40,411 nucleotides of DNA from an uncultured Eubacteriales bacterium (GCA_900552255.1 URZF01000001.1:1-40411); one strand, 5' to 3'; positions 1 to 8,930 are shown, counted from the stretch's first letter. Numbers and translations: made by a program. Notes: generated by a model from the sequence alone, not told the origin.

Positions 1-123
1 GGGAGCCGACAGGAGAAGTTCCCGGCTCGCACAAACGATCGAACGGTACGTTCGCGGTTTCTTTTCGTTCTTTTCTTGTCCGACGGGGAAAAGGACATGT
101 TTCTCCTTTGCCAAAGGAAAAAG
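1..123. repeat. Truncated copy of an intergenic hairpin repeat
   Basis: This stretch resembles the right end of the repeat element at 17762-18191. Both contain TTCTTTT, then a hairpin-forming block around CTTTTC and AAAAG, then the short palindrome CCTTT..AAAGG, then an A/G-rich tail that runs directly into the terminator of the next minus-strand gene. The copy is cut by the window edge, so its left end is not visible. No protein-coding frame is supported here. The similarity was judged by eye; a genome self-alignment would show whether this is a family. Confidence 0.5.
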
Positions 124-165
124 AAAAACGGCAGGAACACGTTTACAGTGCTCCTGCCGTTTTAT
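124..165 (-). terminator. Rho-independent terminator after rpsR
   Basis: AAAACGGCAGGA and TCCTGCCGTTTT form a strong stem with a run of T on either side, so it could work in both directions. It lies 14 bp past the rpsR stop and ends the rpsF-ssb-rpsR transcript. Confidence 0.85.
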
Positions 166-178
166 TTTTACAATCGTA

Positions 179-430
179 TCAATCACTGATAAAAGGAAGC
201 AGCGCAACGTGACGCGCTCTTTTGATCGCTTCCGTCAGCTCTCTCTGATGTTTCGCGCAAGTGCCCGTCACTCTGCGGGGCAGAATCTTCGAACGCTCCG
301 AGATGAACTTGCGCAGTCTTGCGACATCCTTATAATCGATCTTCTCGACCTTTTCCGCGCAGAATACGCAGACTTTCTTTCTTCTGCGGTTTCCGCCGTT
401 CGGGCGAGCCGGTCTCTGTTCTCTATCCAT
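179..430 (-). CDS. rpsR: 30S ribosomal protein S18
   Basis: Small-subunit protein of 83 residues that binds 16S rRNA as a partner of S6. The sequence carries the S18 core: a CVFC metal-type pair near residues 20-23, then [14 protein letters not shown] and the basic C-terminal block with [16 protein letters not shown]. The length is normal for the family. I chose the ATG at 430 because a GGAGG ribosome binding site lies about 10 bases upstream; an ATG further upstream (478) would overlap ssb and has no such site. It is the last gene of the rpsF-ssb-rpsR operon, the usual arrangement in Firmicutes, and is followed by a strong terminator. Confidence 0.97.
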   Translation of the reverse strand: MDREQRPARPNGGNRRRKKVCVFCAEKVEKIDYKDVARLRKFISERSKILPRRVTGTCAKHQRELTEAIKRARHVALLPFISD

Positions 431-474
431 TGTGATGAAACCTCCTATTCCGTAATATTGTGAATCCAGCCCGT

Positions 475-906
475 TCAAAACGGCAGATCATCGTCTCCCG
501 CGATCTCCTCAAACTTCGGAGTCTCGGCACCTCCCGCCGTAAATACGGGAGCTTGATAATCGTCGCCTCGGACGGAATCGTTCTTGCGCTCCACGAAGCT
601 GGCCTCATCGGCCACTACCTCGGTAGCATAACGCTTGGAACCGTCGTTTGCAGTCCAGCTTCTTGTCTGAAGGGAGCCGCAGATACAGATCGCACTGCCC
701 TTTCTGAAATATTTCGCAATGAATTCGGCCGTGCTTCTCCATGCGACAATATTGATGAAATCGCTTTGCGGCTGTTCTCCGGATTTCGTATATCGGCGGC
801 TTACTCCTATCGAAAAGGAACAAACGCTGACACCGCTCGGCGTCTGCTTGAGTTCCGGATCCGCGGTCATATGACCGATCAGAATCACTTTGTTAAGACT
901 TGCCAT
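475..906 (-). CDS. ssb: Single-stranded DNA-binding protein
   Basis: Protein of 143 residues that coats single-stranded DNA in replication, repair and recombination. The N-terminal OB-fold is clear ([19 protein letters not shown], then [13 protein letters not shown]). The acidic C-terminus ends in DDDLPF, the peptide that recruits partner proteins. The linker is short, giving a protein at the small end of the SSB range. The ATG at 906 follows a GGGGAGG site. It sits between rpsF and rpsR, 44 bases before rpsR, so the three proteins are probably made from one transcript. Confidence 0.97.
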   Translation of the reverse strand: MASLNKVILIGHMTADPELKQTPSGVSVCSFSIGVSRRYTKSGEQPQSDFINIVAWRSTAEFIAKYFRKGSAICICGSLQTRSWTANDGSKRYATEVVADEASFVERKNDSVRGDDYQAPVFTAGGAETPKFEEIAGDDDLPF

Positions 907-925
907 TCCAATACCTCCCCACCAA

Positions 926-1216
926 TCAAGCTCTGATTGTCATCGAGCGCATAACGCCCTCTGTGATGTTGAAGACACGCTCGAGCTCCGCGACAAAGCT
1001 CGGCTCCGCTTTATAATTGACAAGGACATAATAGCCCTCTGTCAAATCATTGATCGGATACGCAAGCTTGCGTTTGCCCCACTCATTGAAAGCTTCAATG
1101 GTGCCGTTCTCCTCGATCAGGCTCTTAAACTTGTTCACAAGAGCGGCTGTGGTCTCTTCCGTGCCCGTGGAATCCACGATATACATCGTTTCATAGGATA
1201 CGAGATTCTTTTCCAT
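926..1216 (-). CDS. rpsF: 30S ribosomal protein S6
   Basis: Ribosomal protein of 96 residues that pairs with S18 on the platform of the small subunit. Family features are the start MEKNLVSYETMYIV, the strand with WGKRKLAYPI and the end NITEGVMRSMTIRA. The ATG at 1216 is preceded by AAAGGAGGTG and gives the normal length. An in-frame ATG at 1306 would add 30 residues; it falls almost exactly at the predicted transcription start and is treated as a finding rather than the annotated start. First gene of rpsF-ssb-rpsR, with a near-perfect promoter at 1314-1342. Confidence 0.97.
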   Translation of the reverse strand: MEKNLVSYETMYIVDSTGTEETTAALVNKFKSLIEENGTIEAFNEWGKRKLAYPINDLTEGYYVLVNYKAEPSFVAELERVFNITEGVMRSMTIRA

Positions 1217-1244
1217 CTGATTTGCACCTCCTTTTGGACATAAG

Positions 1245-1273
1245 GCCGCGGACAGCAAAAATTTATCCGCAGC
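1245..1273 (-). promoter_or_regulatory. Hairpin in rpsF leader, possible S6:S18 binding site
   Basis: In the short leader between the promoter and rpsF, GCTGCGGA and TCCGCGGC form an 8-bp stem with one G-U pair and a loop that includes TTTTTGCTG. Leaders of rpsF in many bacteria carry an S6:S18 autoregulatory RNA with a conserved CCG. The position fits and a CCG is present, but I could not confirm the full consensus fold. A covariance-model scan would decide it. Confidence 0.4.
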
Positions 1274-1313
1274 AAGGAGAAAAAACTCAAATAAGTTCTT
1301 TTCCATCTTTGGT

Positions 1314-1342
1314 ATTATAACATTCCTGTGATGATTTGTCAA
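1314..1342 (-). promoter_or_regulatory. Sigma-A promoter of rpsF-ssb-rpsR
   Basis: Exact consensus on the minus strand: TTGACA at 1337-1342, 17-bp spacer, TATAAT at 1314-1319. Transcription should start near 1307. Confidence 0.93.
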
Positions 1343-1436
1343 TTGATTTCAAAGCAAAATTACGGTTTTTTTCACCGGAAATCGGTAAAAATACGACAGC
1401 ATCCGTCATTTTAAAGGAAATTCAGCATCTTTTCTA

Positions 1437-1465
1437 TTGATTTTAAAGACTGTGACTGGTATAAT
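1437..1465 (+). promoter_or_regulatory. Sigma-A promoter of cls
   Basis: TTGATT at 1437-1442, 17-bp spacer, TATAAT at 1460-1465, with TGG just before the -10 (extended -10 form). It points away from the rpsF promoter, so 1343-1436 is a divergent intergenic region in which I see no further element. Confidence 0.85.
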
Positions 1466-1538
1466 AATATTGATAAAATAAAAAATATCTCCGCCATTTT
1501 AGAATCGGACGGACATACGGATAGGATCGGAGGCTGCC

Positions 1539-3236
1539 GTGAAAAAAAAGAAAAAATGGTTTCGTGCGCTCGTGCGGCAGCGCTTCTTCATTATATTATT
1601 GTTGGTTTTACAGCTTGCAGCCATCATATTCTTTTTGGCAAACCGAAGCCATGCTTCCGTCGCGATCAAATATATGCTTCAGATCGTCAGCTTTATTGTC
1701 GCGCTTCATATCATCGCCAAACGAGACAAGGGCGCGTATAAGCTGACATGGGTCTTCACCATTCTGATTTTCCCCCTGTTCGGCGGCTGTCTCTATCTTT
1801 TGTTCCGCTATCAGACCCGATCCAAAAAGCTGCGGATGACCATGCAGAATATCACGGACACAACAAGGCCCGCGGCACTTCTGCCCGGTGATAAGTACAG
1901 CCTTGCGACAAAGCCGCACTGCCCTCTCCATGCCGAACACGGCGATTCGCCGGACGATGCCTGTATAAAAGCCTCGGAGCAGGAGCTGCAAACGTCATAC
2001 TCGGCGCCCGAAGCGCTTCCGTGCGAGGCTTGCTGCATGGGAGATAAATTCGACCGCGTGGTGGAAATGGTTCCCTCCCATGCAAGGCAGATCGAATACT
2101 TGGATAAATTCGCAGGCTTCCCCGTATATGAAAACACAAGGACAAAATATCTTTCTCCGGGAGAAGCGTTTCACGCGGCGCTCCTGCCCGAGCTGGAAAA
2201 GGCGCAGTCCTATATCTTCCTTGAATTTTTCATCATCGAGGAAGGCATCATGTGGGACAGCGTTCTCGAGATTCTGAAACGCAAGGTCGCCGAGGGCGTC
2301 GATGTCCGCGTGATTTATGACGACATCGGATGCTTCCTGCGCCTTCCCAAGGATTATCCCAAAAAGCTCAAAGAGGCCGGCATCCGTTGCGTCGTTTTCA
2401 ACAAATTCAAGCCCTTGCTCACAGCAACGCAGAATTGTAGAGACCACAGAAAGATCATCTCCGTCGACGGGAAAGTCGCATTTACGGGCGGCATCAACCT
2501 TTCGGATGAATACATCAACGCAACGCATCCTTTCGGTCATTGGAAGGACTCGGGAGTCCTTGTCGAGGGCGAGGCTGCGTGGAGCCTTACGCTCATTTTT
2601 CTGCAAATGTGGATTTTAAGCGGCAACAAAGAGGACGACATCGTAAAATATTATCCGTGGAAAAGCGCGCCGTGTCCGATCGTCAAAACCGACAGCTGGG
2701 TCCAGCCGTATGCGGACGCGCCGTACGATGCGGAAAACGTCAGCGAGCATGTCTATCTTCAAATCATCAATACCGCAAAAAAATATCTTTATATCAACAC
2801 GCCGTATCTCATCGTCGACGACAGCATGATATCGGCGCTTTCGCTCGCCGCCAAAAGCGGAGTCGACGTTCGGATCGTAACGCCGTTCCGCTGGGACAAG
2901 CGTGTCGTGCATTTCACAACACGCTCCTATTATCGTGAGCTGATCCGAGCGGGCGTGAAAATTTACGAATATTCCGAGGGCTTCATCCATTCCAAGACCT
3001 TTGTCTCGGACGATACCGTCGCAACCGTCGGAACGGCGAATCTCGATTTCCGCAGTCTCTATCTGCAATTTGAATGCGGCGTATGGATGTATAAAAGCGA
3101 AGCGGTGACGGAGCTTCGCGACGATTTTCTGAAAACGCTCGAAAGCTGTCATGAAATCAAAGAGGAAGAATGCCGCGGAAATGTCGTAACACGATTCCTT
3201 CAGGATTTTCTCCGTCTATTTGCGCCTCTTATGTAA
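1539..3236 (+). CDS. cls: Cardiolipin synthase, two-HKD phospholipase D family
   Basis: Membrane enzyme of 565 residues that joins two phosphatidylglycerols into cardiolipin and glycerol. N-terminal hydrophobic segments (about 14-34, 40-58 and 68-90) anchor it. Both catalytic HxKx4D motifs are present: H303-K305-D310 and H484-K486-D491. The start is a GTG at 1539 behind GGATCGGAGG. It is longer than the usual 480-510 residues because of an insert at about 100-185 between the membrane segments and the first catalytic domain. The insert is rich in Cys (including CEACC) and acidic residues and is not one I recognise. Monocistronic, with its own promoter and terminator. Confidence 0.93.
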   Translation: MKKKKKWFRALVRQRFFIILLLVLQLAAIIFFLANRSHASVAIKYMLQIVSFIVALHIIAKRDKGAYKLTWVFTILIFPLFGGCLYLLFRYQTRSKKLRMTMQNITDTTRPAALLPGDKYSLATKPHCPLHAEHGDSPDDACIKASEQELQTSYSAPEALPCEACCMGDKFDRVVEMVPSHARQIEYLDKFAGFPVYENTRTKYLSPGEAFHAALLPELEKAQSYIFLEFFIIEEGIMWDSVLEILKRKVAEGVDVRVIYDDIGCFLRLPKDYPKKLKEAGIRCVVFNKFKPLLTATQNCRDHRKIISVDGKVAFTGGINLSDEYINATHPFGHWKDSGVLVEGEAAWSLTLIFLQMWILSGNKEDDIVKYYPWKSAPCPIVKTDSWVQPYADAPYDAENVSEHVYLQIINTAKKYLYINTPYLIVDDSMISALSLAAKSGVDVRIVTPFRWDKRVVHFTTRSYYRELIRAGVKIYEYSEGFIHSKTFVSDDTVATVGTANLDFRSLYLQFECGVWMYKSEAVTELRDDFLKTLESCHEIKEEECRGNVVTRFLQDFLRLFAPLM

Positions 3237-3239
3237 AAG

Positions 3240-3269
3240 CCTGTGCGTTTCGCACAGGACTTTGCTTTT
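3240..3269 (+). terminator. Terminator after cls
   Basis: CCTGTGCG and CGCACAGG form an 8-bp stem with a TTT loop, four bases after the cls stop, followed by a T-rich tail (TTTGCTTTT). Confidence 0.7.
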
Positions 3270-3306
3270 CAGGCAATGGTGCTCACAGGAAATACTTCCT
3301 CATGCG

Positions 3307-3335
3307 AAAAAAGACAGCCTTATGGCTGTCTTTTT
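3307..3335 (-). terminator. Terminator at the end of the dat-alr operon
   Basis: AAAAAGACAGCC and GGCTGTCTTTTT form a bidirectional stem-loop with a TTAT loop. The loop overlaps the alr stop codon, so the hairpin starts inside the last codons of alr. It closes the seven-gene minus-strand operon and may back up the cls terminator. Confidence 0.85.
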
Positions 3336-4516
3336 ACATTATCCTCCAAATACGATATCGTCCGATACGGCTTCCCTCCCCGGAAATAGACGCGCGGCAC
3401 ACGGCGTGCGATGCCGCAGACAAACTCATAGTTGAAGGAATATGCCATATCGGCGATCTCCTCTGCGGAGATGAACGCTTCCCCGTCGCGGCCGACGAGC
3501 GTAACGCTGTCCTCGATCGCCGCTTCCGGAACGGAGCTGATATCCACCATCATCTGATCCATACAAATTCTGCCGAGAATCGGACAGCGCTTCCCGTGGA
3601 TCAGCACCTCCCCGCGCCCCGACAGGGCGCGCGGATATCCGTCCGCATATCCGACGGGAATCGTAGCCACGCGAATCGTATGATCGGTCACATAGGTAAA
3701 GCCGTAGCTTACCCCGTGATGCGGTTCCAGCGTTTTGATATGCGAAATATGCGTGATAAGCTCCATCGCGGGCCTAAGGACGAACCGCTCTCCAAGCTCG
3801 GCGCGCACATCGTCCGACGGATACAAGCCATAGAGGATAATTCCCGCGCGGACCATGTCGTAATATCGGTCAAACTCCAAAATCCCTGCGCTGTTGTTGA
3901 TGTGCCTCATCGGGATCTGCACGCCGCGAGCCTCCAGCATGGAGACAAACCGGTCAAACGCCGCGCGCTGCTCCATGGACGGCGCCTTATCCAAGCCGTC
4001 GGCGGCGGCAAAATGACTGAAAATCCCCTCGACCGTGATGCCGGGCAGAGCTGCCGCCGCGGCGGCCTCATCCGCGCTTTCCTCGCTTACGCTCCAGCCG
4101 ATGCGCGACATGCCGGTATCGACGGCGAAATGCACTCTGGCAGTCTTTCCCTCCGATACGGCGAGCGCGGACAGCTTTCGGATCCGGTCGAGCTGAAATA
4201 CGGTCAGCGTGATATCATGATCCAGCGCCTGCCGGTAAAGGCTCGGCGACGTATAGCCGAGAATCAGAATCGGCTTTTTTATTCCGTGACAGCGAAGCTC
4301 GACCGCCTCCCCCATCTCGGCAACGGCAAAAAAGTCCGCCATGTCCTCAAATTCCTCGGCGAGAACGGCGGCGCCGTGTCCGTAGGCGTCCGCCTTGACG
4401 ACCAGCGCAAGCTTCGTTCGCGCCGGTATTTTCTCCTTGACAAGCTTTATATTGTGCTCGATCGCATCGAGATCGATTTTTGCATACACTCTCCGATATT
4501 CCATATCGCGCCTCAT
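3320..4516 (-). CDS. alr: Alanine racemase
   Basis: PLP enzyme that interconverts L- and D-alanine in the cytoplasm. It has 398 residues, slightly longer than the typical 370-390. The PLP lysine is K41 in [10 protein letters not shown], and the second catalytic base is Y271 in GVSYGFTY. The ATG at 4516 overlaps the pxpA stop as ATGA, which suggests translational coupling. An internal ATG at 4504 has a GAGG six bases upstream and starts at the conserved [13 protein letters not shown], so it may be the true start. It is the last gene of the operon that begins with dat. Alanine racemase next to a D-amino-acid transaminase and 5-oxoprolinase suggests a catabolic or recycling role for D-amino acids, perhaps in addition to cell-wall supply. 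Whether another alr exists in the genome cannot be seen here. Confidence 0.95.
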   Translation of the reverse strand: MRRDMEYRRVYAKIDLDAIEHNIKLVKEKIPARTKLALVVKADAYGHGAAVLAEEFEDMADFFAVAEMGEAVELRCHGIKKPILILGYTSPSLYRQALDHDITLTVFQLDRIRKLSALAVSEGKTARVHFAVDTGMSRIGWSVSEESADEAAAAAALPGITVEGIFSHFAAADGLDKAPSMEQRAAFDRFVSMLEARGVQIPMRHINNSAGILEFDRYYDMVRAGIILYGLYPSDDVRAELGERFVLRPAMELITHISHIKTLEPHHGVSYGFTYVTDHTIRVATIPVGYADGYPRALSGRGEVLIHGKRCPILGRICMDQMMVDISSVPEAAIEDSVTLVGRDGEAFISAEEIADMAYSFNYEFVCGIARRVPRVYFRGGKPYRTISYLEDNVKRQP

Positions 4517-5283
4517 GAAACGATATCCGCGAGCGGCGCCGTCTCAATACCGGCCGCGGCGAACGCGGCGCGCAGATTCTTCACAAAGGCAAGCGCATGG
4601 ACGCCGTCCCCGTGAACGCAGACGGAATCCGCCGCGATGTCAATGTCCGTGCCGTCCACGGCGCGGACTTTTTTCTCTTTTATCATGTGAACGACGCGCA
4701 GGACGGCTTCTCTCTCGTCCGTAATCACGGCGCCCGGCTTTGTCCTTGCGACAAGCGAGCCGTCGGGCTCATAAGCGCGGTCGGCAAAGACCTCGCTCGC
4801 CGCGCGCAGTCCTTTCCTCCCTGCCGCTTCGATCATCGCGGAGCCGGAAAGCGCCAGCAGAATCAGCGATTCATCAACCTCGGCGATGCCCTCGCAGATC
4901 GCTTCGGCAAGCCTTACGTCTTTCCCCGCCATGTTATAGAGCGCCCCATGCGGTTTGACATGGGAAAGCGCCGCTCCCTGCGCTTTGGCAAACGCCGCAA
5001 GCGCCCCGATTTGATACTGCACATAAGCCTTCGCCTCCTCCGGCGAAGCATTCATATTCCGCCTGCCGAAGCCGAGAAGATCGGGGAAGCCGGGATGTGC
5101 GCCGAGCGCCGCGTCCGCCTGCTTTGCCAGCTTTACGGTTTTCCTCATCGTCACGGGATCGGACGCATGGAAGCCGCAGGCGATATTGGCGGAGGTGATA
5201 AACGGAAGGATTTCCTCGTCCATCCCGATCGTATAAACGCCGAAGCTCTCTCCGAGATCGCAGTTGAGATCGATTTTTGGCAT
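4513..5283 (-). CDS. pxpA: 5-oxoprolinase subunit A (LamB/YcsF family)
   Basis: Subunit of the prokaryotic ATP-dependent 5-oxoprolinase PxpABC, which opens 5-oxoproline to glutamate. The 256-residue protein shows the family motifs [11 protein letters not shown] (5-15), [11 protein letters not shown] (32-42), GAHPGFPDL (61-69) and VKPHGALYN (109-117), and the length is normal. The start ATG is preceded by GGGAGGTG. The three pxp genes lie in one operon but are not contiguous: pxpA is separated from pxpC by the DUF1445 gene. Its stop overlaps the alr start. Known family members act on the L isomer; the stereochemistry used here is open because the surrounding genes point to D-glutamate. Confidence 0.95.
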   Translation of the reverse strand: MPKIDLNCDLGESFGVYTIGMDEEILPFITSANIACGFHASDPVTMRKTVKLAKQADAALGAHPGFPDLLGFGRRNMNASPEEAKAYVQYQIGALAAFAKAQGAALSHVKPHGALYNMAGKDVRLAEAICEGIAEVDESLILLALSGSAMIEAAGRKGLRAASEVFADRAYEPDGSLVARTKPGAVITDEREAVLRVVHMIKEKKVRAVDGTDIDIAADSVCVHGDGVHALAFVKNLRAAFAAAGIETAPLADIVS

Positions 5284-5311
5284 AAAGCACCTCCCAAATT
5301 TTCAGGTAAAA

Positions 5312-6106
5312 TCAATTTTTCAGCATACTGTTTCTCACATCCGTGACGAACATATGCCCCGGCGCATGGGTGATGGCAAAGGACGGCTTCGCCGCCATGA
5401 CCGCTGCCTGCGGCGTCACGCCGCAAGGCCAAAACACCGGGATTTCTCCATCCTCCATCGTGACAGGATCGCCGAAATCCGGTTTTGCAAGATCGGTGAT
5501 TCCGATCGCCGCCGGATCGCCCATATGCACGGGCGCTCCGTGTACGCGCGGCATCCCCGCCGTGATCACCGCCGCACGGACGGCGTCCGCGGGCGTCATC
5601 GGCCGCATGCTGACCACCATATTTCCGTGAAAAACCCCTGCCGGCTCGCACGGAATATTCGTCAGATACATCGGGACGTTGACATTCTCCTCGATATGCC
5701 GCACCGGAATCCCAGCCTCCATGAGCGCCGCCTCAAAGGAAAAGCTGCATCCGATGAGAAAGCTCACAAGATCGTCACGCCAAAAATCCGACACGTCCGT
5801 ATATTCCCCGCTAAGGATGCCGTTTTCATAAATCCGGTATTTCGGAAAATCTCGCGCAATATCCGCGTCCCTCGCGGTTACGCGAAGCGAGCGGCTCCCT
5901 GTGTCCGTGACCTCAAGCACCGGACAGGAACGCGGATTGCGCTGTGTGAACAGCAGAAAATCATAGGCGTATTCGCGCGGCAGCATGCAAAGATTCGCCT
6001 GCGCGAAGCCCTCGCACATGCCGGAGGTCTGCCCTGTAATAATTCCCTCCCGAATGAGCCTTCGCACCTGCGCGGGGCTTTGATCGGCATACGGATTTTT
6101 CGTCAT
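5312..6106 (-). CDS. DUF1445 (UPF0317) protein, D-glutamate cyclase-like half
   Basis: Cytoplasmic protein of 264 residues of the DUF1445/UPF0317 family, often labelled putative hydro-lyase. Family signatures seen are [16 protein letters not shown] at the start, [19 protein letters not shown] in the middle and [13 protein letters not shown] at the C-terminus. The same family forms part of the mitochondrial D-glutamate cyclase DGLUCY, which dehydrates D-glutamate to 5-oxo-D-proline. The other DGLUCY part (DUF4392) is three genes upstream in the same operon. I chose the ATG at 6106 because AAGGAG lies 8 bases before it; the ATG at 6124 lacks a site. The specific reaction is inferred, not shown. 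Confidence 0.9.
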   Translation of the reverse strand: MTKNPYADQSPAQVRRLIREGIITGQTSGMCEGFAQANLCMLPREYAYDFLLFTQRNPRSCPVLEVTDTGSRSLRVTARDADIARDFPKYRIYENGILSGEYTDVSDFWRDDLVSFLIGCSFSFEAALMEAGIPVRHIEENVNVPMYLTNIPCEPAGVFHGNMVVSMRPMTPADAVRAAVITAGMPRVHGAPVHMGDPAAIGITDLAKPDFGDPVTMEDGEIPVFWPCGVTPQAAVMAAKPSFAITHAPGHMFVTDVRNSMLKN

Positions 6107-6127
6107 ACTGTTTTCTCCTTCCATCGT

Positions 6128-7069
6128 TCACCGGAATCGGATTCCGGCGAGCCTTTTTTGTTCTTCACACGCGGCTCTCTGCGCCGCTTCAAGCGTGCAG
6201 CGGACAAACCGGACGCGGTCGCCCGGCTTCGCCTGCGCGAGAAGCGGAATATCGGCTGTGATGACCGTCGCAAGCTTCGCATATCCGCCCACCGTCTGCC
6301 GGTCGGCGAGCAAAATGATCGGCTTCCCGTTCGGCGGAATCTGAACGCTTCCCATCGCGATGCCGCCCGAAACGATATCCACGCCGCTTTTGGAAGCAAG
6401 CGGCGTGCCGTCGAGCCGCATTCCCATGCGGTCGGACGCCGGCGTCACGATATATTCCTCCGAAAAAAAGGCGGAAAGCGCCTCCTCCGGAAAGCGGTCG
6501 TCCTCGGGGCCCGGAACCGCGCGCACGGAAAGACTTCCGTTTTCAAAATACGGCGCATACGGAAGATGGCGGCGCGCGATTTCCTCCTCGGAAAGAGGCA
6601 GGACCGGAAAAACCGGCAGAACATCGCCAGCCATAAGCTTCCGTCCCTCAAAGCCGCCGACACGCGCTTTGAGATTCGTGCTGCGGCTGCCCATCACAAG
6701 CGGCACGTCGATACCGCCTCGTACCGCCATATACGCCCGACATCCGGAGGCCGCGAAGCCCATTGCAATTTCATCGCCCGGAAAAACGGCGATCGCCTGC
6801 ATCATCGGCACCGCAGCGCCATTGATTTTCGGGGAAAAATCCCCGCCCGCAAAGGCGATCACTGTGCGGTCAAGCACGCGCGCGGTGATTCCCATGAGCG
6901 TCATTTCAAGCACGGCGTCGTTTTTATCGTTCCCGACAAGCAGATTCGCCGTCACGGCGGCGCGCGCGTCCATCGCGCCGGACGGAGAAAAGCCGTCTTT
7001 CATATAACCATGCCGGCCGAGATCCTGCACCGTTGTAAGCGGCCCCGGAGAAAGAATCTGTATACTCAT
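6128..7069 (-). CDS. pxpC: 5-oxoprolinase subunit C (KipA/biotin-dependent carboxyltransferase-like)
   Basis: Protein of 313 residues with the KipA/AHS2 fold, including PGPLTTVQDLGRHGY (8-22), YMAVRGGIDVP (113-123) and MGSVQIPPNGKPIILLADRQ (239-258). PxpB and PxpC work with PxpA in ATP-dependent opening of 5-oxoproline. The ATG at 7069 overlaps the pxpB stop as ATGA and also has a GGAGG site, so synthesis of B and C is likely coupled. Length is normal. Related KipA proteins in Bacillus act on a sporulation kinase, but the complete A, B and C set makes the enzyme role far more likely. Confidence 0.94.
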   Translation of the reverse strand: MSIQILSPGPLTTVQDLGRHGYMKDGFSPSGAMDARAAVTANLLVGNDKNDAVLEMTLMGITARVLDRTVIAFAGGDFSPKINGAAVPMMQAIAVFPGDEIAMGFAASGCRAYMAVRGGIDVPLVMGSRSTNLKARVGGFEGRKLMAGDVLPVFPVLPLSEEEIARRHLPYAPYFENGSLSVRAVPGPEDDRFPEEALSAFFSEEYIVTPASDRMGMRLDGTPLASKSGVDIVSGGIAMGSVQIPPNGKPIILLADRQTVGGYAKLATVITADIPLLAQAKPGDRVRFVRCTLEAAQRAACEEQKRLAGIRFR

Positions 7070-7797
7070 ATCGATTCCTCCGTGACCTGATGGATGTAGG
7101 TGCCCGCCGCCACGGCCGCCGCGAGCTCATCATAGCGTGCTCTGTCGATCGGCACAAACCGGATAGAATCGCCGGCGGCATACAGCACCGGCGGCGTGCG
7201 GGCGGGATCATACGGCAAAATCGGCGTCCTGCCGATGAGCCGCCAGCCGCCGGGCGATTCCATCGGATAAATTCCGGTCTGAGAAGCGCCGATCCCGACC
7301 GAGCCCCGCGGAATCCGCTCTCTCGGACTGTCGAGCCGCGGCGCCGCGATCGATTCGTCGAGCCCGCCAAGATACGGGAAGCCGGGCAGAAAGCCGAGCA
7401 TATAAATCCGATAATCGGGCGCGCTGTGCCGTCTTATGACTTCCTCTGCGGAAAGGCCGGCAAGAGAGGCCACATCCGCAAGGTCGGGCCCGAACTCCCC
7501 GCCGTAGCAGACGGGGATCCGGTGAACTCTCCGCGCGGACACCGTCGTCCCGTCCGCGCGGGACATCGCTTTTTCAATCCTCCGGCATAATTTCGGATAA
7601 GAAACCGCCGCGGAATCATAGCAGACCGTAAGCGAGCAAAACGCCGGAATAAGCTCCGTGATCCCCGTCACATTCCCTGCGCTAAGCGCATCGGCAAGCG
7701 CACGGACACGCTCTCCCGTGCGTTCCGATATCGTATCGCCGAGCATTACGGCAAGCGCGGCGTCGCCGCAGGGCAGAATCCGATAGTCTTCCATCAT
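7066..7797 (-). CDS. pxpB: 5-oxoprolinase subunit B (KipI family)
   Basis: Protein of 243 residues of the KipI/AHS1 family. It shows LPCGDAALAVMLGD near the N-terminus, the highly conserved YMLGFLPGFPYLGGLD (about 132-147) and SVGIGASQTGIYPMESPGGW (about 165-184). It forms the BC part of 5-oxoprolinase with PxpC. Its start (ATG at 7797, with a second ATG directly after) overlaps the stop of the DUF4392 gene as ATGA; its stop overlaps pxpC the same way. This tight packing ties the DUF4392 protein to the 5-oxoprolinase subunits in expression. Confidence 0.94.
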   Translation of the reverse strand: MMEDYRILPCGDAALAVMLGDTISERTGERVRALADALSAGNVTGITELIPAFCSLTVCYDSAAVSYPKLCRRIEKAMSRADGTTVSARRVHRIPVCYGGEFGPDLADVASLAGLSAEEVIRRHSAPDYRIYMLGFLPGFPYLGGLDESIAAPRLDSPRERIPRGSVGIGASQTGIYPMESPGGWRLIGRTPILPYDPARTPPVLYAAGDSIRFVPIDRARYDELAAAVAAGTYIHQVTEESI

Positions 7798-8873
7798 CTA
7801 TGTTCCTTTTCGTCAAAATAGCCTTTTTCAAGAGTCTTTTCAAACCACTTTGCGCAGGTTTTTTCCAGCTTCATGGAATACTTTACACATTCCCGCATCG
7901 AGGTGACAATCGAGCAGTTCAAGGTCTCTCCGATGCCGTCGATCGCCGGAATCGTCCAGCCGTACATGTCGATCATACCGCAGTCGGCGGCTCTTTCCAT
8001 CGCCTGCGCCTGTAAGGATGCGTCATGAAAAATATCGATATCGCCGCCGAGATAGGCGAGCATGGCAGAAAGCCCGTAACAGCCCCAGTCGGACGTCGTG
8101 GCGGTGATGATATTGTCCGCCTTGGTGCGCACGGCAAGCCCGCCGCCGCATTCGCACGCGCACTCCCCTGCCGCCGCATACGGGATGTATCGGCGGAGCT
8201 GCTCCGAAATGGTCCCCATCCCCATCTCGTTCCCGAGGTCTCCGATGGAAAGATTCAGCACGCCCGCCATAATGAGCTTCTCAAACAAAACGTCCATTTT
8301 CGCTTCCAGCGGCGTGATGTCAAGCCCCACTGCATTGTGATATGCGCCCCTTTCATTGGCGCCCGGCGCCTCGACCGTAATCACCGCCTTCGGCATGCAG
8401 GATCTCATAAGACTCTCCGACTCTTCATCGGCCTTCAGGCGGTCTTTGGTAAAGGCATGATAAGCGAGAGACGCCGGCATATCCCCCATCTTCTCGACGG
8501 AATCGAAATAGTGCAGTCCGATAAGCCTCGCCAGTCCCTCGACGGCGGGGATATTCTCCTCCTGACAGATGATGACGGGTCTTACCGCAAACGCCTTGAC
8601 AAGAGAGCGCGCCAGCAGCATCGATCCGATGATGCCGTCCGTCTCCGCCGAGCCGAACGGACGGAGCACAAAGCCCGTGATGATATACACATAATCCCCC
8701 GCTTGAAGCGCCGCGTTCAGCTTTTTCGCAGCGTTGGCCGTGAGCGGCTCCCCCGTATAGCGTCGGGAGGCTTCATACAAGATCTTGCAGACGCCGTAGC
8801 CCCTTGGATCGAGGTTCATGAGGTCGTCGAGGCTCTGTCCGAGATTCCTGATCGTAAGTTCTTTTTGTGTCAT
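7794..8873 (-). CDS. DUF4392 protein, D-glutamate cyclase-like C-terminal half
   Basis: Protein of 359 residues matching DUF4392, the C-terminal part of the mitochondrial D-glutamate cyclase DGLUCY. Visible signatures are ITGFVLRPFGSAETDGIIGS (65-84), the EAPGANERGAYHN segment (168-180) and SIGDLGNEMGMG (209-220); the last two resemble nucleotide- or substrate-binding loops. The start follows AGGGAGAAAG. It lies 57 bases after dat and overlaps pxpB. The half-and-half split with the DUF1445 gene, in an operon with 5-oxoprolinase, argues for a D-glutamate to 5-oxoproline step. Catalytic residues are not known to me, so activity is inferred. Confidence 0.88.
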   Translation of the reverse strand: MTQKELTIRNLGQSLDDLMNLDPRGYGVCKILYEASRRYTGEPLTANAAKKLNAALQAGDYVYIITGFVLRPFGSAETDGIIGSMLLARSLVKAFAVRPVIICQEENIPAVEGLARLIGLHYFDSVEKMGDMPASLAYHAFTKDRLKADEESESLMRSCMPKAVITVEAPGANERGAYHNAVGLDITPLEAKMDVLFEKLIMAGVLNLSIGDLGNEMGMGTISEQLRRYIPYAAAGECACECGGGLAVRTKADNIITATTSDWGCYGLSAMLAYLGGDIDIFHDASLQAQAMERAADCGMIDMYGWTIPAIDGIGETLNCSIVTSMRECVKYSMKLEKTCAKWFEKTLEKGYFDEKEHR

Positions 8874-8930
8874 GTTCTTTCTCCCTGCCGCACCCGCAGC
8901 CGATTCTTTTTCATTCTGTTTTGCCGAGGG

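Noticed and set aside
3170..4615. 481-codon open frame opposite alr and the end of pxpA
   Set aside because: It lies antisense to clearly conserved genes, has no family features or ribosome site, and is a by-product of the GC-rich codon usage.
5264..7090. 608-codon open frame opposite the pxpA, DUF1445 and pxpC genes
   Set aside because: Arginine- and histidine-rich antisense shadow; all family motifs are on the minus strand.
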